A DNA stretch of 64,000 nucleotides from Aliarcobacter lanthieri (GTDB lineage: Bacteria > Campylobacterota > Campylobacteria > Campylobacterales > Arcobacteraceae). The position numbers were made by a program, and so were the translations under genes. The notes under the pieces were generated by a model. It worked only from the letters and a program-made list of their open reading frames with translations, was not told the DNA's origin and did no database searches. Below, piece by piece: positions 27,950-37,895 of the stretch. The stretch is taken from contig NZ_CP053839.1 of assembly GCF_013201625.1 (NCBI RefSeq), positions 620,001 to 684,000 of the forward strand, written 5' to 3'. Within the stretch, counting starts at the first letter, position 1. Each line of letters begins with the position of its first letter.

Positions 27950-29917
27950 ATGTTAAATAAGTTTAACACAAGAAAAAAATTGTTTTTATTTCCTATATTA
28001 TTTATATTAATAGTTGGAATAATTGTAAGTGTATATAAATACTATATGAATATATATGAAACTAGAAATGCTGCTTCAGTAGCTTCTGAAAAATTTATCT
28101 CTGATACTATTAGAACAAGATTTGTTGTTTTACAGTTTATGAGAACATCAACACCTCAAACAGAGAAAATTGTACTTGAAGATATAAAATATCTTAAAAA
28201 TAATATGAAAGAGGCAGTTTCTGGTTATACTGAAAAAAATAATATAAAACTAGCAAATGAAATTTTATCTTTATTAGATGAGTATGAGAATGAATTCTTA
28301 TTATACTCAAAAGTAAAAATTACTGATTATGAAAAAGGAATTTTAGAAGAAGATAAAAACATATCAATTTCTATAAATAATATGGCAAAAACAGGTGTTT
28401 CAATACAAGATAAAGCTGCAGAAATATCTAAAAAAGCGATAGAATTAAGAGATGAAGCAGATGATACTATGGAAAGAGTACTTATTACAGTTTTAATATC
28501 TTCTATTATATTGTTTATAATTATTTCAATAATAATATCAAATGCAGTAGTTAATTCAATAGAACGATTTAAAGATGGTTTATTAGGCTTTTTTGCATAT
28601 TTAAATAGAGAAACATCAACAACTCAATTACTTGATGACAGTGCAAATGATGAATTTGGAGAAATGTCAAAAGTCGTTAATGAAAATATAATTAAGACTA
28701 AAAAAGGGATAGAAGAAGATAGACAACTAATTGATGAAACAATAACTGTTCTTGGTGAATTTGAACAGGGTGATTTATGTCAAAGATTAAATACTGAAGT
28801 ATCTAATCCGGCTTTAACTCAACTTAAAAATGTTATAAATAATATGGGTAATGTACTTGAAACGAATATAGAAAATATTTTAGATGTATTAGAAAAATAC
28901 TCAAAATATGATTATATGAAAAGAGTTCCAACAAGTGGTATAAAAGAGCAGTTATTAGCTTTAGCAAATGGTATAAATAGTCTTGGAGATTCTATTACTC
29001 AAATGTTAGTAGAAAATAAATCAAATGGTTTAACTTTAGATAATAGTTCAATGATTTTATTAGCGAATGTAGATAAATTAAATTTATCTTCAAATGAAGC
29101 AGCAGCATCTTTAGAAGAAACAGCAGCAGCTTTAGAAGAGATAACAAGTAATATTAGAAATAATACAGAGAGTATTGCAAAAATGTCAAATCTTTCTAAT
29201 GATGTTACTAAATCAGCGAATTTAGGTGAAGAATTAGCAAATAAAACAACAATGGCAATGGATGAGATAAATGTACAAGTAAATTTAGTACATGAAGCCA
29301 TAGGAGTTATAGATAATATAGCATTCCAAACAAATATCTTAAGTTTAAATGCAGCTGTAGAAGCAGCAACAGCAGGAGAAGCAGGGAAAGGGTTCGCTGT
29401 AGTTGCACAAGAAGTGCGAAATTTAGCATCTCGTTCAGCAGAAGCAGCAAAAGAGATAAAAGATATAGTGGAAAGAGCAACAGTAAAAGCAAATGAAGGT
29501 AAAAATATAGCAACAACAATGATAGATGGCTATAAAGAATTAAATGACAATATTTCTCATACTATGAATTTAATATCTGATATTCAAAATGCTTCAAAAG
29601 AACAACTTCTAGGAATAGAACAAATTAATGATGCAGTAAATCAGTTAGATCAACAAACACAACAAAATGCGATGGTTGCTAGTCAATCTCATGATATCGC
29701 AATAGCAACTGATAATATTGCTAAGATGATTGTTGAAGATGCAAATCAAAAAAACTTTTTAGGTAAAAATGAAGTAAAAGCAAAAGATATAGGAAATCAG
29801 AGAAAAGATATAAAAAATACACAAATAATAAGTAATAAAAAAATATCAACAATACAATCAACAAAACCAGTAGTTATAAAAGATAATAGTAAAGATGATG
29901 AGTGGGAGAGCTTTTAA
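27950..29917 (+). CDS. Transmembrane methyl-accepting chemotaxis protein
   Basis: A chemoreceptor of 655 residues. A basic N-terminus is followed by a first membrane helix (about 12-32), a helical sensor region of about 145 residues, and a second membrane helix (about 178-200). HAMP-like segments come next (about 200-350), then the signalling domain with the tip [18 protein letters not shown]. The tail ends in DDEWESF, a possible tether for adaptation enzymes. The sensor region is short and all-helical (four-helix-bundle type), with no known ligand. From about residue 355 it is near-identical in layout to the receptor at 6817-8070. Confidence 0.93.
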   Translation: MLNKFNTRKKLFLFPILFILIVGIIVSVYKYYMNIYETRNAASVASEKFISDTIRTRFVVLQFMRTSTPQTEKIVLEDIKYLKNNMKEAVSGYTEKNNIKLANEILSLLDEYENEFLLYSKVKITDYEKGILEEDKNISISINNMAKTGVSIQDKAAEISKKAIELRDEADDTMERVLITVLISSIILFIIISIIISNAVVNSIERFKDGLLGFFAYLNRETSTTQLLDDSANDEFGEMSKVVNENIIKTKKGIEEDRQLIDETITVLGEFEQGDLCQRLNTEVSNPALTQLKNVINNMGNVLETNIENILDVLEKYSKYDYMKRVPTSGIKEQLLALANGINSLGDSITQMLVENKSNGLTLDNSSMILLANVDKLNLSSNEAAASLEETAAALEEITSNIRNNTESIAKMSNLSNDVTKSANLGEELANKTTMAMDEINVQVNLVHEAIGVIDNIAFQTNILSLNAAVEAATAGEAGKGFAVVAQEVRNLASRSAEAAKEIKDIVERATVKANEGKNIATTMIDGYKELNDNISHTMNLISDIQNASKEQLLGIEQINDAVNQLDQQTQQNAMVASQSHDIAIATDNIAKMIVEDANQKNFLGKNEVKAKDIGNQRKDIKNTQIISNKKISTIQSTKPVVIKDNSKDDEWESF

Positions 29918-29928
29918 GCTCTCTTTTT
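29906..29928 (+). terminator. Rho-independent terminator after the chemoreceptor
   Basis: Stem GAGAGCTT/AAGCTCTC with a 2-base apex, followed by TTTTT. It overlaps the stop codon of the chemoreceptor at 27950-29917. Confidence 0.75.
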
Positions 29929-29930
29929 AC

Positions 29931-31160
29931 TCAATCAAAATCTAAAGTAGTTTGAGTTTGTCCAGTACTTCCAAACTCTTGATCAATTTCCATAGCAATA
30001 GCTTTAAAATCAACTCCTAGAATTTCATTTAAACCTCTTAAAATTTCTTTTTTACCATTGATTAATTCTTTTGATTTAATTCCATGAGATATTGATAAAC
30101 TAGCTTCAACAAAAGCAGATAACTTATCGCACTGTTTTAGAGCTTTCCCATCAATTGCTTCATATTTATCAAGGTTATATTTACTTATATCTTCAACTTC
30201 TTGAATTTTTCCATCAATTTGCACTTTATTTGCAAATTCTTCTTTTATTCCATTATAAATTCCTAGAATGTAAGAAAATTCTTCTTGCATACTTTCAGGA
30301 ATATTAGGCAAAATATCATCTTCTATCTTTTCTACTTCATATTCAGCAATAATATTTGATAGTTCATCAACACTATATTTTACTGGGCTTATAATATCTC
30401 TTGTTAAAGCTTCTGGTAAATCATGAAAAAGTGCTGTAAAAAAGTTATTTTGTAGTCTTTTATCACAAGCTTGTACTTTTAAACTATAAAAATATGAAAA
30501 TATTGCAACAGTTAGCATATGTCCTAAAACAGAAGTTTCTGGAATCCTTGGTGTTTGAGCCCATCTTTTTTGGAATCTTAATCTTCCACTTAAATCTACA
30601 ATTTTACTAAGTTTTTTATTAAGTGCAATTTTTCTAACACCAATTAATTCATAATAATCTTCAAGTTCAGCTTCTACATTTTTTTTTACTTCCTCAATAT
30701 CATTTAAGAATTGACTAGTTTGATAAACTATTGAGAATTCCCATTTTGTAGATAAATATGAAGCAGCTTTTAGTATAAATCTTTCTTTTTTATACATACT
30801 TGGATCATTTAAAAATTCTTCAAATTTTTGTAAAAAATTTCCGTTATCTATATCTTGTAATGAAAACCTAAGTTTCTCAATAACCCAAGAGTTTATCTCT
30901 TTTGATTTTTTTTGTAAAGCTTTTCTAAAAACATCTGGTCTTATATCTGTAACAACAACTCTTCTTAAAAATTCAAAAATCCCAGCTTCTATTAGATGAG
31001 TGAAGTTTATACCATCTTCAAGTTTTGCTATAAAATATGCGATTACAAATTTATGAGCTTGTTTATCAAGTTCTACAAGTTCTACCATTCTTGGATAATC
31101 ATTCCATCTTTGAATAGAAGCACTTGAAAATATATAATCAATAATCTTTGGATTTATCAC
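29931..31160 (-). CDS. HD domain-containing protein
   Basis: The 409 residues hold an HD phosphohydrolase-type domain in the C-terminal half: a histidine in VLGHMLTVAIF, the HD pair in TALFHDLPEALTRDI and a distal aspartate in QCDKLSAF. The shape resembles YfbR-like 5'-nucleotidase HD proteins; the N-terminal half (about 200 residues) is helical and unfamiliar. Start is GTG at 31160, whose GTGA overlaps the stop of the tiny upstream gene; AAGGA lies just before it. The substrate is unknown. Confidence 0.75.
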   Translation of the reverse strand: MINPKIIDYIFSSASIQRWNDYPRMVELVELDKQAHKFVIAYFIAKLEDGINFTHLIEAGIFEFLRRVVVTDIRPDVFRKALQKKSKEINSWVIEKLRFSLQDIDNGNFLQKFEEFLNDPSMYKKERFILKAASYLSTKWEFSIVYQTSQFLNDIEEVKKNVEAELEDYYELIGVRKIALNKKLSKIVDLSGRLRFQKRWAQTPRIPETSVLGHMLTVAIFSYFYSLKVQACDKRLQNNFFTALFHDLPEALTRDIISPVKYSVDELSNIIAEYEVEKIEDDILPNIPESMQEEFSYILGIYNGIKEEFANKVQIDGKIQEVEDISKYNLDKYEAIDGKALKQCDKLSAFVEASLSISHGIKSKELINGKKEILRGLNEILGVDFKAIAMEIDQEFGSTGQTQTTLDFD

Positions 31161-31261
31161 TTCTTGTCCTTATCTTTTTTATCAAAAAACATTAATTTAT
31201 GACCAAAAAGCATTGCACCAACAATAACTGCCATAATCAAATAAACTTGCGAATCACTCAT
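31157..31261 (-). CDS. Small single-span membrane protein, 34 residues
   Basis: A very short reading frame: MSDSQVYLIMAVIVGAMLFG, then a lysine/aspartate-rich tail (KKDKDKK). It is supported by AAGGA ten bases before the ATG, a single hydrophobic helix of about 16 residues, and a four-base overlap (GTGA) with the GTG start of the HD protein, suggesting translational coupling. No family is known to me. It fills the gap between rpiB and the HD gene. Confidence 0.6.
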   Translation of the reverse strand: MSDSQVYLIMAVIVGAMLFGHKLMFFDKKDKDKK

Positions 31262-31275
31262 AATAAAATCCTTTT

Positions 31276-31731
31276 TTATACTCTACAACTTCCCATTTTT
31301 GATAAAGCATTTATTTTATCAACTCTTTGAGTATGTCTGCCACCTTCAAATTTGGCTTTATCCCAAGAATCTATGATTGCTTCAATCATACCTTGACCAC
31401 TAACTCTTTCTCCTAAACATAAAATATTTGCATCATTATGTTGACGAGCCATTGTTGCACTGTATTCATTATGACAAAGTGCTGCTCTAATCCCATCAAA
31501 TTTATTTGCAGCCATACTCATGCCAATTCCACTACCACAAATTAAAATACCCATTGAGTCATTATTTTCTAAAACTTTTGTACAAACTTTTGAAGCATAA
31601 TCAGGATAATCAACTCTTGAAGTATTAAAAGGACCTAAATCTTCAATTTCATGTCCTTTTTTTGTTAATAACTCTTTTATAAAATTTTTTACTTCAATTC
31701 CAGCATGATCAGCAGCAATAAAATATTTCAT
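31276..31731 (-). CDS. rpiB: Ribose-5-phosphate isomerase B
   Basis: It interconverts ribose 5-phosphate and ribulose 5-phosphate in the pentose phosphate pathway. The 151 residues show AADHAGIEVKNF at the N-terminus, SRVDYPDYA, and the CGSGIGMSMAANKFDG loop with the catalytic cysteine, followed by CHNEYSATMARQHNDANIL. This is the RpiB/LacAB type rather than RpiA. It directly follows lepB (overlap of one base) in a folD-lepB-rpiB run. Confidence 0.95.
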   Translation of the reverse strand: MKYFIAADHAGIEVKNFIKELLTKKGHEIEDLGPFNTSRVDYPDYASKVCTKVLENNDSMGILICGSGIGMSMAANKFDGIRAALCHNEYSATMARQHNDANILCLGERVSGQGMIEAIIDSWDKAKFEGGRHTQRVDKINALSKMGSCRV

Positions 31732-32537
31732 TAGTAGATTCCTTTACTATCTTCTTTAAAATTCATATCAAAAGTTGTTTCATCTTGTATTGTTTGAATA
31801 GTTTTAAACATCCTATCCCATCTGATTTTATAATCTTTATCCCATGAAAAATATATAAACCAAGGTTTACCAACTATATTTTTATATGGGACAGTTCCCC
31901 AAAATCTTGAATCATTTGAATAATCACGATTATCACCCATCATAAAAAATTCATCATTTGGAATTGTAATTGCTTGCATATCAAATAACTCTTGATGAAA
32001 GAATCCTCTAACTATATTTGGATTTCTTCTTATACCTTGAAACTCTTTTTCATAAGGATTTACAATAAATAGTTTTCCATCTATTTCAATCGTTTCATAA
32101 TTACTAAAATTCTCTTTTACAAACTCATTTCCTTCATTTGGATGTAAATATAGATTTTTATCTTTTAAAAATATTGTATCTCCACCAACGGCAACAGCTC
32201 TTTTTACAAAATGTGTTCCTTCTGGTAATCTTCCATCATTTAAAGCTTTTTGTGGAGCATAAAATACTACAATGTCTCCTCTTTTGGGTCTATCACCTTC
32301 TATTAAATGACTGTTGTTATTAAAGTCTGGAAGAACTTTTACATTAACCCAAGGAATTGTAGGTGTTGGTACTCCATAAGAGAATTTTTTAACAAAAAGC
32401 ATATCTCCTACTAAAAGTGTAGTTCTCATGCTTCCACTTGGGATTATGAAAGCTTGAGCAATAAAGAATATAATTGCAAGTACAATTATAATTGTTCCAG
32501 TCCAAGAAGATGACCAGTTATAAATTTTTTTTAACAT
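31731..32537 (-). CDS. lepB: Signal peptidase I
   Basis: It cleaves signal peptides from exported proteins at the outer face of the inner membrane. The 268 residues begin with one membrane helix (about 14-30), followed by the catalytic Ser36 in IPSGSMRTTLLVGD and Lys112 in HFVKRAVAVGGD, and the C-terminal FMMGDNRDYSNDSRFWG box. It lies between folD and rpiB with no spacing. Length is typical for a single-span enzyme of this phylum. Confidence 0.96.
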   Translation of the reverse strand: MLKKIYNWSSSWTGTIIIVLAIIFFIAQAFIIPSGSMRTTLLVGDMLFVKKFSYGVPTPTIPWVNVKVLPDFNNNSHLIEGDRPKRGDIVVFYAPQKALNDGRLPEGTHFVKRAVAVGGDTIFLKDKNLYLHPNEGNEFVKENFSNYETIEIDGKLFIVNPYEKEFQGIRRNPNIVRGFFHQELFDMQAITIPNDEFFMMGDNRDYSNDSRFWGTVPYKNIVGKPWFIYFSWDKDYKIRWDRMFKTIQTIQDETTFDMNFKEDSKGIY

Positions 32538-33398
32538 CTATTTTGCTTCTCTTTTTTCTCTTAAATTTGCTGCTTTTATTGTATTTTTTAAAAGCATTGC
32601 AATAGTCATAGGTCCAACTCCACCTGGAACTGGAGTTAAATATGAACATTTATCTTTAAGTCCTTCAAAATCTGCATCACCAACAAGTTTTCCAGTATCA
32701 AGTCTATTTATACCAACATCAATTACAATTGCTCCATCTTTTACCATATCGGCTTTCAATAAATAAGGAACTCCCACAGCAATAACTACAATATCAGCAT
32801 TTAGTGTATGAAATTTTAAATCTTTTGTTCTACTATTACATACTGTAACAGTTGCTTTTGCATTTATTAAAAGTGATGCCATAGGTTTTCCAACTATGTC
32901 ACTACTTCCAATAACTACAATATTTTTTCCACTTAATTCAATACTATTTTCTTCAAACATTCTCATAACACCAAATGGTGTTGCTGGTAAAAATGAATCT
33001 AAGTTTGAAACCATTCTTCCTACATTGTATGGATGAAAACCATCAACATCTTTTAGTGGATTAATAGCTTCTAAAACAGTTGTTGTATCTATATGTTTTG
33101 GTAATGGTAGTTGTACTAAGATTCCATCAAGTTTTGGATTTTTATTCATCATTTCAATAGTTTCAAGTAATTCTTGTTCTGTAATAGATGAAGGCATTTT
33201 ATGAACAACAGAATAAATTCCAGCATCTTTACAAGCTTTCTCTTTACTTGCAACATAAGTTGCACTTGCAGCATCATCTCCTACTAAAATAACAGCTAAT
33301 CCTGGAGTTATTTTTTTATCTTTAACAATTTGTTCAACTTCAACTTTTACTTCTTCTTTTATTTTTGCAGATAGGGCTTTTCCATCAAGTAGTACCAT
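32538..33398 (-). CDS. folD: Bifunctional methylenetetrahydrofolate dehydrogenase/cyclohydrolase
   Basis: FolD interconverts 5,10-methylene-, methenyl- and 10-formyl-tetrahydrofolate with NADP. In 286 residues it has the folate-site YVASKEKACKDAGI (the lysine is catalytic), DGILVQLPLPKH, NPLKDVDGFHPYNVGR, the nucleotide loop GSSDIVGKPMA, and the C-terminal PVPGGVGPMTIAMLL signature. It is the first gene of the folD-lepB-rpiB run. Confidence 0.97.
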   Translation of the reverse strand: MVLLDGKALSAKIKEEVKVEVEQIVKDKKITPGLAVILVGDDAASATYVASKEKACKDAGIYSVVHKMPSSITEQELLETIEMMNKNPKLDGILVQLPLPKHIDTTTVLEAINPLKDVDGFHPYNVGRMVSNLDSFLPATPFGVMRMFEENSIELSGKNIVVIGSSDIVGKPMASLLINAKATVTVCNSRTKDLKFHTLNADIVVIAVGVPYLLKADMVKDGAIVIDVGINRLDTGKLVGDADFEGLKDKCSYLTPVPGGVGPMTIAMLLKNTIKAANLREKREAK

Positions 33399-33502
33399 AA
33401 TTTTTTACCTTATTGTTTTTTAATTTTAGTAAAGATTTTATCAAAAAGAGTATTAATAAAATATAAATAAAACTCTTAATCAAAGATTTAGTAAAGCTTT
33501 TA

Positions 33503-33508
33503 TATAAT
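33503..33508 (+). promoter_or_regulatory. -10 box for rplY
   Basis: TATAAT 35 bases before the rplY ATG, in the 145-base divergent spacer with folD. A clear AAAGGA ribosome binding site follows at about 33533-33538. Confidence 0.5.
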
Positions 33509-33543
33509 CCCGACTCAATTTAAAATCAAAATAAAGGATCATT

Positions 33544-34080
33544 ATGTTAGAGGGTATCGTAAGAGATAGTATAACAAAATCAGCTGTTAAAGCTTTAAGA
33601 AAAGATGGATATTTAATTGCAAATATCTATGGTAAAGGACTAGAAAATATTTCTGCTGCATTTAAAAGAAATGAGTTTATTAAATATTTAAAAAATAAAT
33701 CTACTTTAGCTTTTGATGTAAAAGTAGGGGAAAACACTTTAAAAGTTGTTGTTCAAGAGTATCAAAAATGTCCTATTACTTCAGAGTTATTACACGTTGA
33801 TTTAATGGTTGCACAAAATGGAGTTAGAGCTTCTTATAAAATTCCAGTAAAAACTACAGGAATTGCAAAAGGTCTTAAAAATAAAGGTCTTTTAATACTT
33901 CATACTAGAAGAATTCCAGTTAAATGTGCAATTGAAAATTTACCAAACAATATTACATTAGATGTAACAAATTTAGATACAGGAGATAATATTTTAATTA
34001 GAGATATTACATTACCTGAAAATGTAGATTGTTATTTAGATCCTAGAGTACCAGTTGTTGGTGTTATTAAAGCTAAATAA
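33544..34080 (+). CDS. rplY: Ribosomal protein bL25, Ctc form
   Basis: A 5S rRNA-binding protein of the large subunit. At 178 residues it is the long two-domain Ctc/TL5 type: an N-terminal L25 beta-barrel (about 1-90, with [19 protein letters not shown]) and a C-terminal domain (about 95-178) ending in [13 protein letters not shown]. It leads an operon with pth and an LptF/G permease, an order shared with Campylobacter. Confidence 0.95.
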   Translation: MLEGIVRDSITKSAVKALRKDGYLIANIYGKGLENISAAFKRNEFIKYLKNKSTLAFDVKVGENTLKVVVQEYQKCPITSELLHVDLMVAQNGVRASYKIPVKTTGIAKGLKNKGLLILHTRRIPVKCAIENLPNNITLDVTNLDTGDNILIRDITLPENVDCYLDPRVPVVGVIKAK

Positions 34081-34086
34081 TTAGAT

Positions 34087-34641
34087 ATGTATTTAATAGT
34101 TGGTCTTGGAAATATTGGTGAAAAATATCAATTGACAAGACACAATATTGGATTTTTAGTTATCGATGAGATGACTAAAAATCTAAATACATCAAATATA
34201 AATAATCCAAATTTCCAATCAAATTTACAAAAATCAGCTTATAACCTATTTTCTAAACCAATTACATATATGAATAATTCAGGTGTTGCAGTTCATAGTA
34301 TAAAAGAATATTACAAAATTGATTTAGAAAATATTATTATCATTCATGATGATTTAGATTTGCCTTTTGGAACAGTAAAGTTTAAAATTGCTGGTGGACA
34401 TGGTGGACATAATGGGCTTAAGTCACTTGATAGTCATATTGGAAAAGACTATATACGAATTAGAGTTGGAATTGGAAAACCACAAGATAAAGAAGATGTA
34501 TCAAATTATGTTTTAAGTAATTTTTCTAAAGATGAATTAGAAGAACTTTATAGTAGAATTATTCCTCATATTATAAAATCAATTGATGCTTTAAAAGAGT
34601 TTGATATTGATGAAGTAAAATCTAAATATACATTGAAGTAA
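34087..34641 (+). CDS. pth: Peptidyl-tRNA hydrolase
   Basis: It frees tRNA from peptidyl-tRNAs dropped by the ribosome. The 184 residues have the catalytic histidine in LTRHNIGFLVID, KPITYMNNSG with the substrate-binding asparagine, IHDDLDLPFG with the active-site aspartate and GGHGGHNGLKSL. The start follows rplY by six bases. All hallmarks and the length are standard. Confidence 0.97.
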   Translation: MYLIVGLGNIGEKYQLTRHNIGFLVIDEMTKNLNTSNINNPNFQSNLQKSAYNLFSKPITYMNNSGVAVHSIKEYYKIDLENIIIIHDDLDLPFGTVKFKIAGGHGGHNGLKSLDSHIGKDYIRIRVGIGKPQDKEDVSNYVLSNFSKDELEELYSRIIPHIIKSIDALKEFDIDEVKSKYTLK

Positions 34642-34644
34642 AAT

Positions 34645-35712
34645 ATGAGTACATTAACAAAATATATACTTACAAAATATATAAAAAACTTTCTTATTGT
34701 ATTAATGTCATTGGAAGTATTTTTTGTCGGTATAGATTTCTTACAAAACTTTAAATCAATACCATCTTCTGCAAATTTACAACTTTTATATATTTTTTAT
34801 AATGGTTTTTTTACACTTACTTTAGCTTTACCACTTTCGATTGTTTTTGCGTTAATAGTAACTTTAATAGTATTTATAAAAAATAATGAGTTTGTAGCAT
34901 TTTATGCTTTAGGAGCAAAAAGAAAAGATATATTTGCTCCTATTGTACTTTTATCTTCATTTTTTATTATTATATTAATAGTTTTACAAATGACTCCATT
35001 GGCGTACTCTTATGAACAAAAAAGAAAGATTTTAGATAATGAATATTTTACTAGTACAAAAAGTGATATTTTTTTAAAATACAATGAGTATTTTGTTTAT
35101 TTCCAGAAATTATTTCCTTTAGAAAAAAGAGCTGAAAATATACATATTTATAAAGTTGAAGATGAAGATATAGTTGAAACAATAATAGCTCCAAAAGCAT
35201 ATTTCCAAAATAATAAATGGTATGTTATAGATGCAAATATTATTTTAAAGCCTAAAGATATTGATGAAAATTCAAAGCTTACTTTAAAAAGTGAAAAGTT
35301 TTTACATACTTTAGAAGGATTTCAACCAAAAATATTAAATAATGTGTATGAAGCAAAAAGTGAGTACTCTTTACTTGATGCTTTAAGTGCTTGGATATTG
35401 CTAGAACAGCAAGGTGTAAATACACAAAAAATAAGAACAAATATTTATAATCAGATATTTACTCCATTTTTTGTTATACCTTTACTCTTTTTGATATTTG
35501 CTTATGCCTCTTTAAATAGTAGATTCTTCCATTTAGGAAAGTTTGTATCGTTTGGTGTATTTGGAACTTTAGTAATCTGGGGATTCTTTTTCTTTTTATT
35601 TAAAATTACAAGTTCTGGAGTACTAAATCCTGAACTTTCAATTATAGTACCTTTAATACTTTGGTTTGCTATATCGTCTTATTTGTATATTAAAAAAATT
35701 CAAGATAATTAG
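34645..35712 (+). CDS. LptF/LptG family permease
   Basis: LptF and LptG are the membrane partners of LptB2 that extract lipopolysaccharide from the inner membrane. The 355-residue protein has the family layout: three N-terminal helices (about 10-35, 55-85, 95-120) with FVAFYALGAKRKDIFAP, a periplasmic beta-jellyroll domain of about 140 residues, and three C-terminal helices. It cannot be assigned to LptF or LptG from the sequence alone. It follows pth by three bases, as in Campylobacter. Confidence 0.88.
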   Translation: MSTLTKYILTKYIKNFLIVLMSLEVFFVGIDFLQNFKSIPSSANLQLLYIFYNGFFTLTLALPLSIVFALIVTLIVFIKNNEFVAFYALGAKRKDIFAPIVLLSSFFIIILIVLQMTPLAYSYEQKRKILDNEYFTSTKSDIFLKYNEYFVYFQKLFPLEKRAENIHIYKVEDEDIVETIIAPKAYFQNNKWYVIDANIILKPKDIDENSKLTLKSEKFLHTLEGFQPKILNNVYEAKSEYSLLDALSAWILLEQQGVNTQKIRTNIYNQIFTPFFVIPLLFLIFAYASLNSRFFHLGKFVSFGVFGTLVIWGFFFFLFKITSSGVLNPELSIIVPLILWFAISSYLYIKKIQDN

Positions 35713-35720
35713 GTTTTAAA

Positions 35721-36164
35721 ATGGGTAATGTCAAAACTTACGGAGTAGTTCCATACTTGGTGGACAAAAAAGATATAAAAATTCTTTTATGTTTAGGTGT
35801 TGCAAGTCAATCTAGATGGGGCTGTTTAAAAGGTAGTAAAAATAGAAATGAAAGTGCTTTTGAATGTGCTAAAAGAGAATTTTTCGAAGAGAGTTCTATT
35901 CTTGTTGATATTGCACTTTTTGAAGAATATTTTGAGCAAATAAATGAAGATAAAGATATTGGGATTTGGCTTGTAAATAGTTCAAATATTGAGTTAATTG
36001 ATAAATATTTTGATAAAGATGAACTCAAAAAAGAGTTTTTGTCTTGGGAAAATACTAAAGTAAAATTCTTTTCATTAAAGAAACTTCCAAAAATAAAGAA
36101 AAAACAACAAAACTTAATAAAAAATATTAAGGATTTTTTAGAAAGTAAGAGTCTATACCATTAG
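35721..36164 (+). CDS. NUDIX hydrolase
   Basis: It probably cleaves a nucleoside diphosphate derivative. The 147 residues carry a Nudix box (about 34-56) with G-x5-E-x7-REFFEESS; the usual last glycine is serine, but the catalytic REXXEE core is intact. The N-terminal YGVVPYLVDKKDIKILLC is like diadenosine-polyphosphate hydrolases. It lies eight bases after the permease gene, ending the rplY operon, and overlaps the convergent amidase gene by 38 bases. Confidence 0.85.
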   Translation: MGNVKTYGVVPYLVDKKDIKILLCLGVASQSRWGCLKGSKNRNESAFECAKREFFEESSILVDIALFEEYFEQINEDKDIGIWLVNSSNIELIDKYFDKDELKKEFLSWENTKVKFFSLKKLPKIKKKQQNLIKNIKDFLESKSLYH

Positions 36165-37893
36165 CAATTCCATTTGCTAAAAGTTGTTGATAGTCTTTTT
36201 CATATAATCTTTTACTCTCTTCAGGATGTGATATATAACCAAGCTCTACTAAAATAGATGGCATTTGTGCTCCAACTAAAACCCAAAATGGACCTTCCCT
36301 TACACCTGAATCTTTTACATCTTTATATTTTGATCTAGCAGCTTGCAAAATTCCAGCTTGTACATCTATTGCAAATTTATGTGAAGCAGTTATTCTAGGT
36401 CTATTTAGTGACTCTAAGAAAACATTTTTTGAACTTTCATTCATCTCTCTAATATCTGATTTATTTTCTTGTGCAGCAACTCTTTTTGCTCTTTCACTTC
36501 TTGCTGGACTTAGGAAAAATGTTTCTATCCCACTTGTAGTATTAGCTTTTTCTTTTGTGATAGAGTTAGTATGAATTGAAATAAATAGATCAGCATTCTT
36601 TTCATTTGCTAAAACAGTTCTATCCATAACTTTTATGAATTTATCAGTTGTTCTTGTAAGATAGACTTTGTATCCTCTTTGCTTCAAAATGGCTTCTAGA
36701 TATTTTGTAACAGCTAAATTTACAACTTTTTCATATCTTTTATTTGGTCCAACAGCTCCTACATCATCTCCCCCATGACCTGCATCTAAAACTATAATTT
36801 TATTTTTTGCATTTTTAGGAGTTGTATTTTGAATTTGATTTATATTAGTTTGTGTGCTATTTTGCTTATTCTCTGATTTTGTAGCAATTGCTTCAATAAC
36901 TAATTCATTATTTACTATATTATATTTTATTTGAGCAGAAGTTTTATTTATAAGTCTTAATCTTACACTATTTGTATTTTGGGTTGTAACAACTTTATCC
37001 ATACTATCTAAAGTCAATTTTATTGGATTAGCATATTTATATTGCCCAGATATATCAAAAATATATTCAAAGTTCCCATTTTGTTTTATATGAGTATATT
37101 TTATATCTTTTTGCGTAACCTTTTTATTAAATTTTATAGTTATATTATTGTTATTTGCTTCAATATATCTAATTGCATTTGTTGTATCAACTAAGTTATT
37201 ATCAACTAAAGTTGGTTGTTTAATTACATTTTGTTTTGGTGTATTATTACTTTTTGATGTAGAACTTTTTACCTCTATTATTAATTGTCTTTTTGAAACA
37301 TTATATGATGTAGTAGGTTTAGTTTTTCCTGATACAACTATTCTTAATATATCAGGTTGATTCTGTCCTATTGTTATTGTCTCCTCTCCTTCAATTGATA
37401 ATTTTGTTGCAAGAGCATCTTTAAAATAACCTTTTATATCAAAAACATTTCTATACAAAGGAGATGGCTTTAGTTCAAAAAATTTAATATCATCTTTTGT
37501 TATATCAACATTAAAATCAACAATAATTGAATTCTTTGAAGTAGTTACAGATTTTATAGAATATAAAATATTTGGTTTATTTGTTTCTTTTTGTGTTTTT
37601 ACATTTTGAATAGTTTTATTATTTTGAGAAGTAGTTTTTACTTCTACTTTTTTATTTGTGGATACATTTCTTTTTGTTAAAACTTTTAGTTTTTCTTCAT
37701 CTGGTCTTGTATCTTTACCTAACTTTTTACCTAAATTGATAATTTTCTCTAAATCTTTGATTTTCCTATCTTCATCTTTTTTTAATGAAGACTTTAAAAA
37801 ATCTATTCTTGCTTCTTTATATTGCTCTTCCAAGCTTGAAGCAAGAGATAGATTAAAAAAGAGAATTATTATAATAAAAAGTCTAAGTAATAT
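36127..37893 (-). CDS. N-acetylmuramoyl-L-alanine amidase (AmiC type)
   Basis: A periplasmic zinc amidase that splits septal peptidoglycan. The C-terminal Amidase_3 domain has VLDAGHGGDDVGAVG, a glutamate in KRYEKVVNLA, FISIHTNS and ILVELGYISHPEES. Upstream are two AMIN-like repeats (about 110-190 and 235-320). The first ordinary start is TTG at 37833, but the open frame before it encodes a good signal peptide (LLRLFIIIILFFNLSLASS). No ATG, GTG or TTG lies there. An ATA at 37891-37893, seven bases after AGGAG and two bases after the upstream stop, is my preferred start. The gene order after nitronate monooxygenase matches Campylobacter. Confidence 0.85.
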   Translation of the reverse strand: MLLRLFIIIILFFNLSLASSLEEQYKEARIDFLKSSLKKDEDRKIKDLEKIINLGKKLGKDTRPDEEKLKVLTKRNVSTNKKVEVKTTSQNNKTIQNVKTQKETNKPNILYSIKSVTTSKNSIIVDFNVDITKDDIKFFELKPSPLYRNVFDIKGYFKDALATKLSIEGEETITIGQNQPDILRIVVSGKTKPTTSYNVSKRQLIIEVKSSTSKSNNTPKQNVIKQPTLVDNNLVDTTNAIRYIEANNNNITIKFNKKVTQKDIKYTHIKQNGNFEYIFDISGQYKYANPIKLTLDSMDKVVTTQNTNSVRLRLINKTSAQIKYNIVNNELVIEAIATKSENKQNSTQTNINQIQNTTPKNAKNKIIVLDAGHGGDDVGAVGPNKRYEKVVNLAVTKYLEAILKQRGYKVYLTRTTDKFIKVMDRTVLANEKNADLFISIHTNSITKEKANTTSGIETFFLSPARSERAKRVAAQENKSDIREMNESSKNVFLESLNRPRITASHKFAIDVQAGILQAARSKYKDVKDSGVREGPFWVLVGAQMPSILVELGYISHPEESKRLYEKDYQQLLANGIANGIDSYFLKNP

Positions 37894-37895
37894 AA

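Noticed and set aside
29307-29519. Minus-strand frame inside the chemoreceptor signalling domain
   Set aside because: Antisense of Ala/Glu-rich codons; poly-Leu content has no biological pattern.
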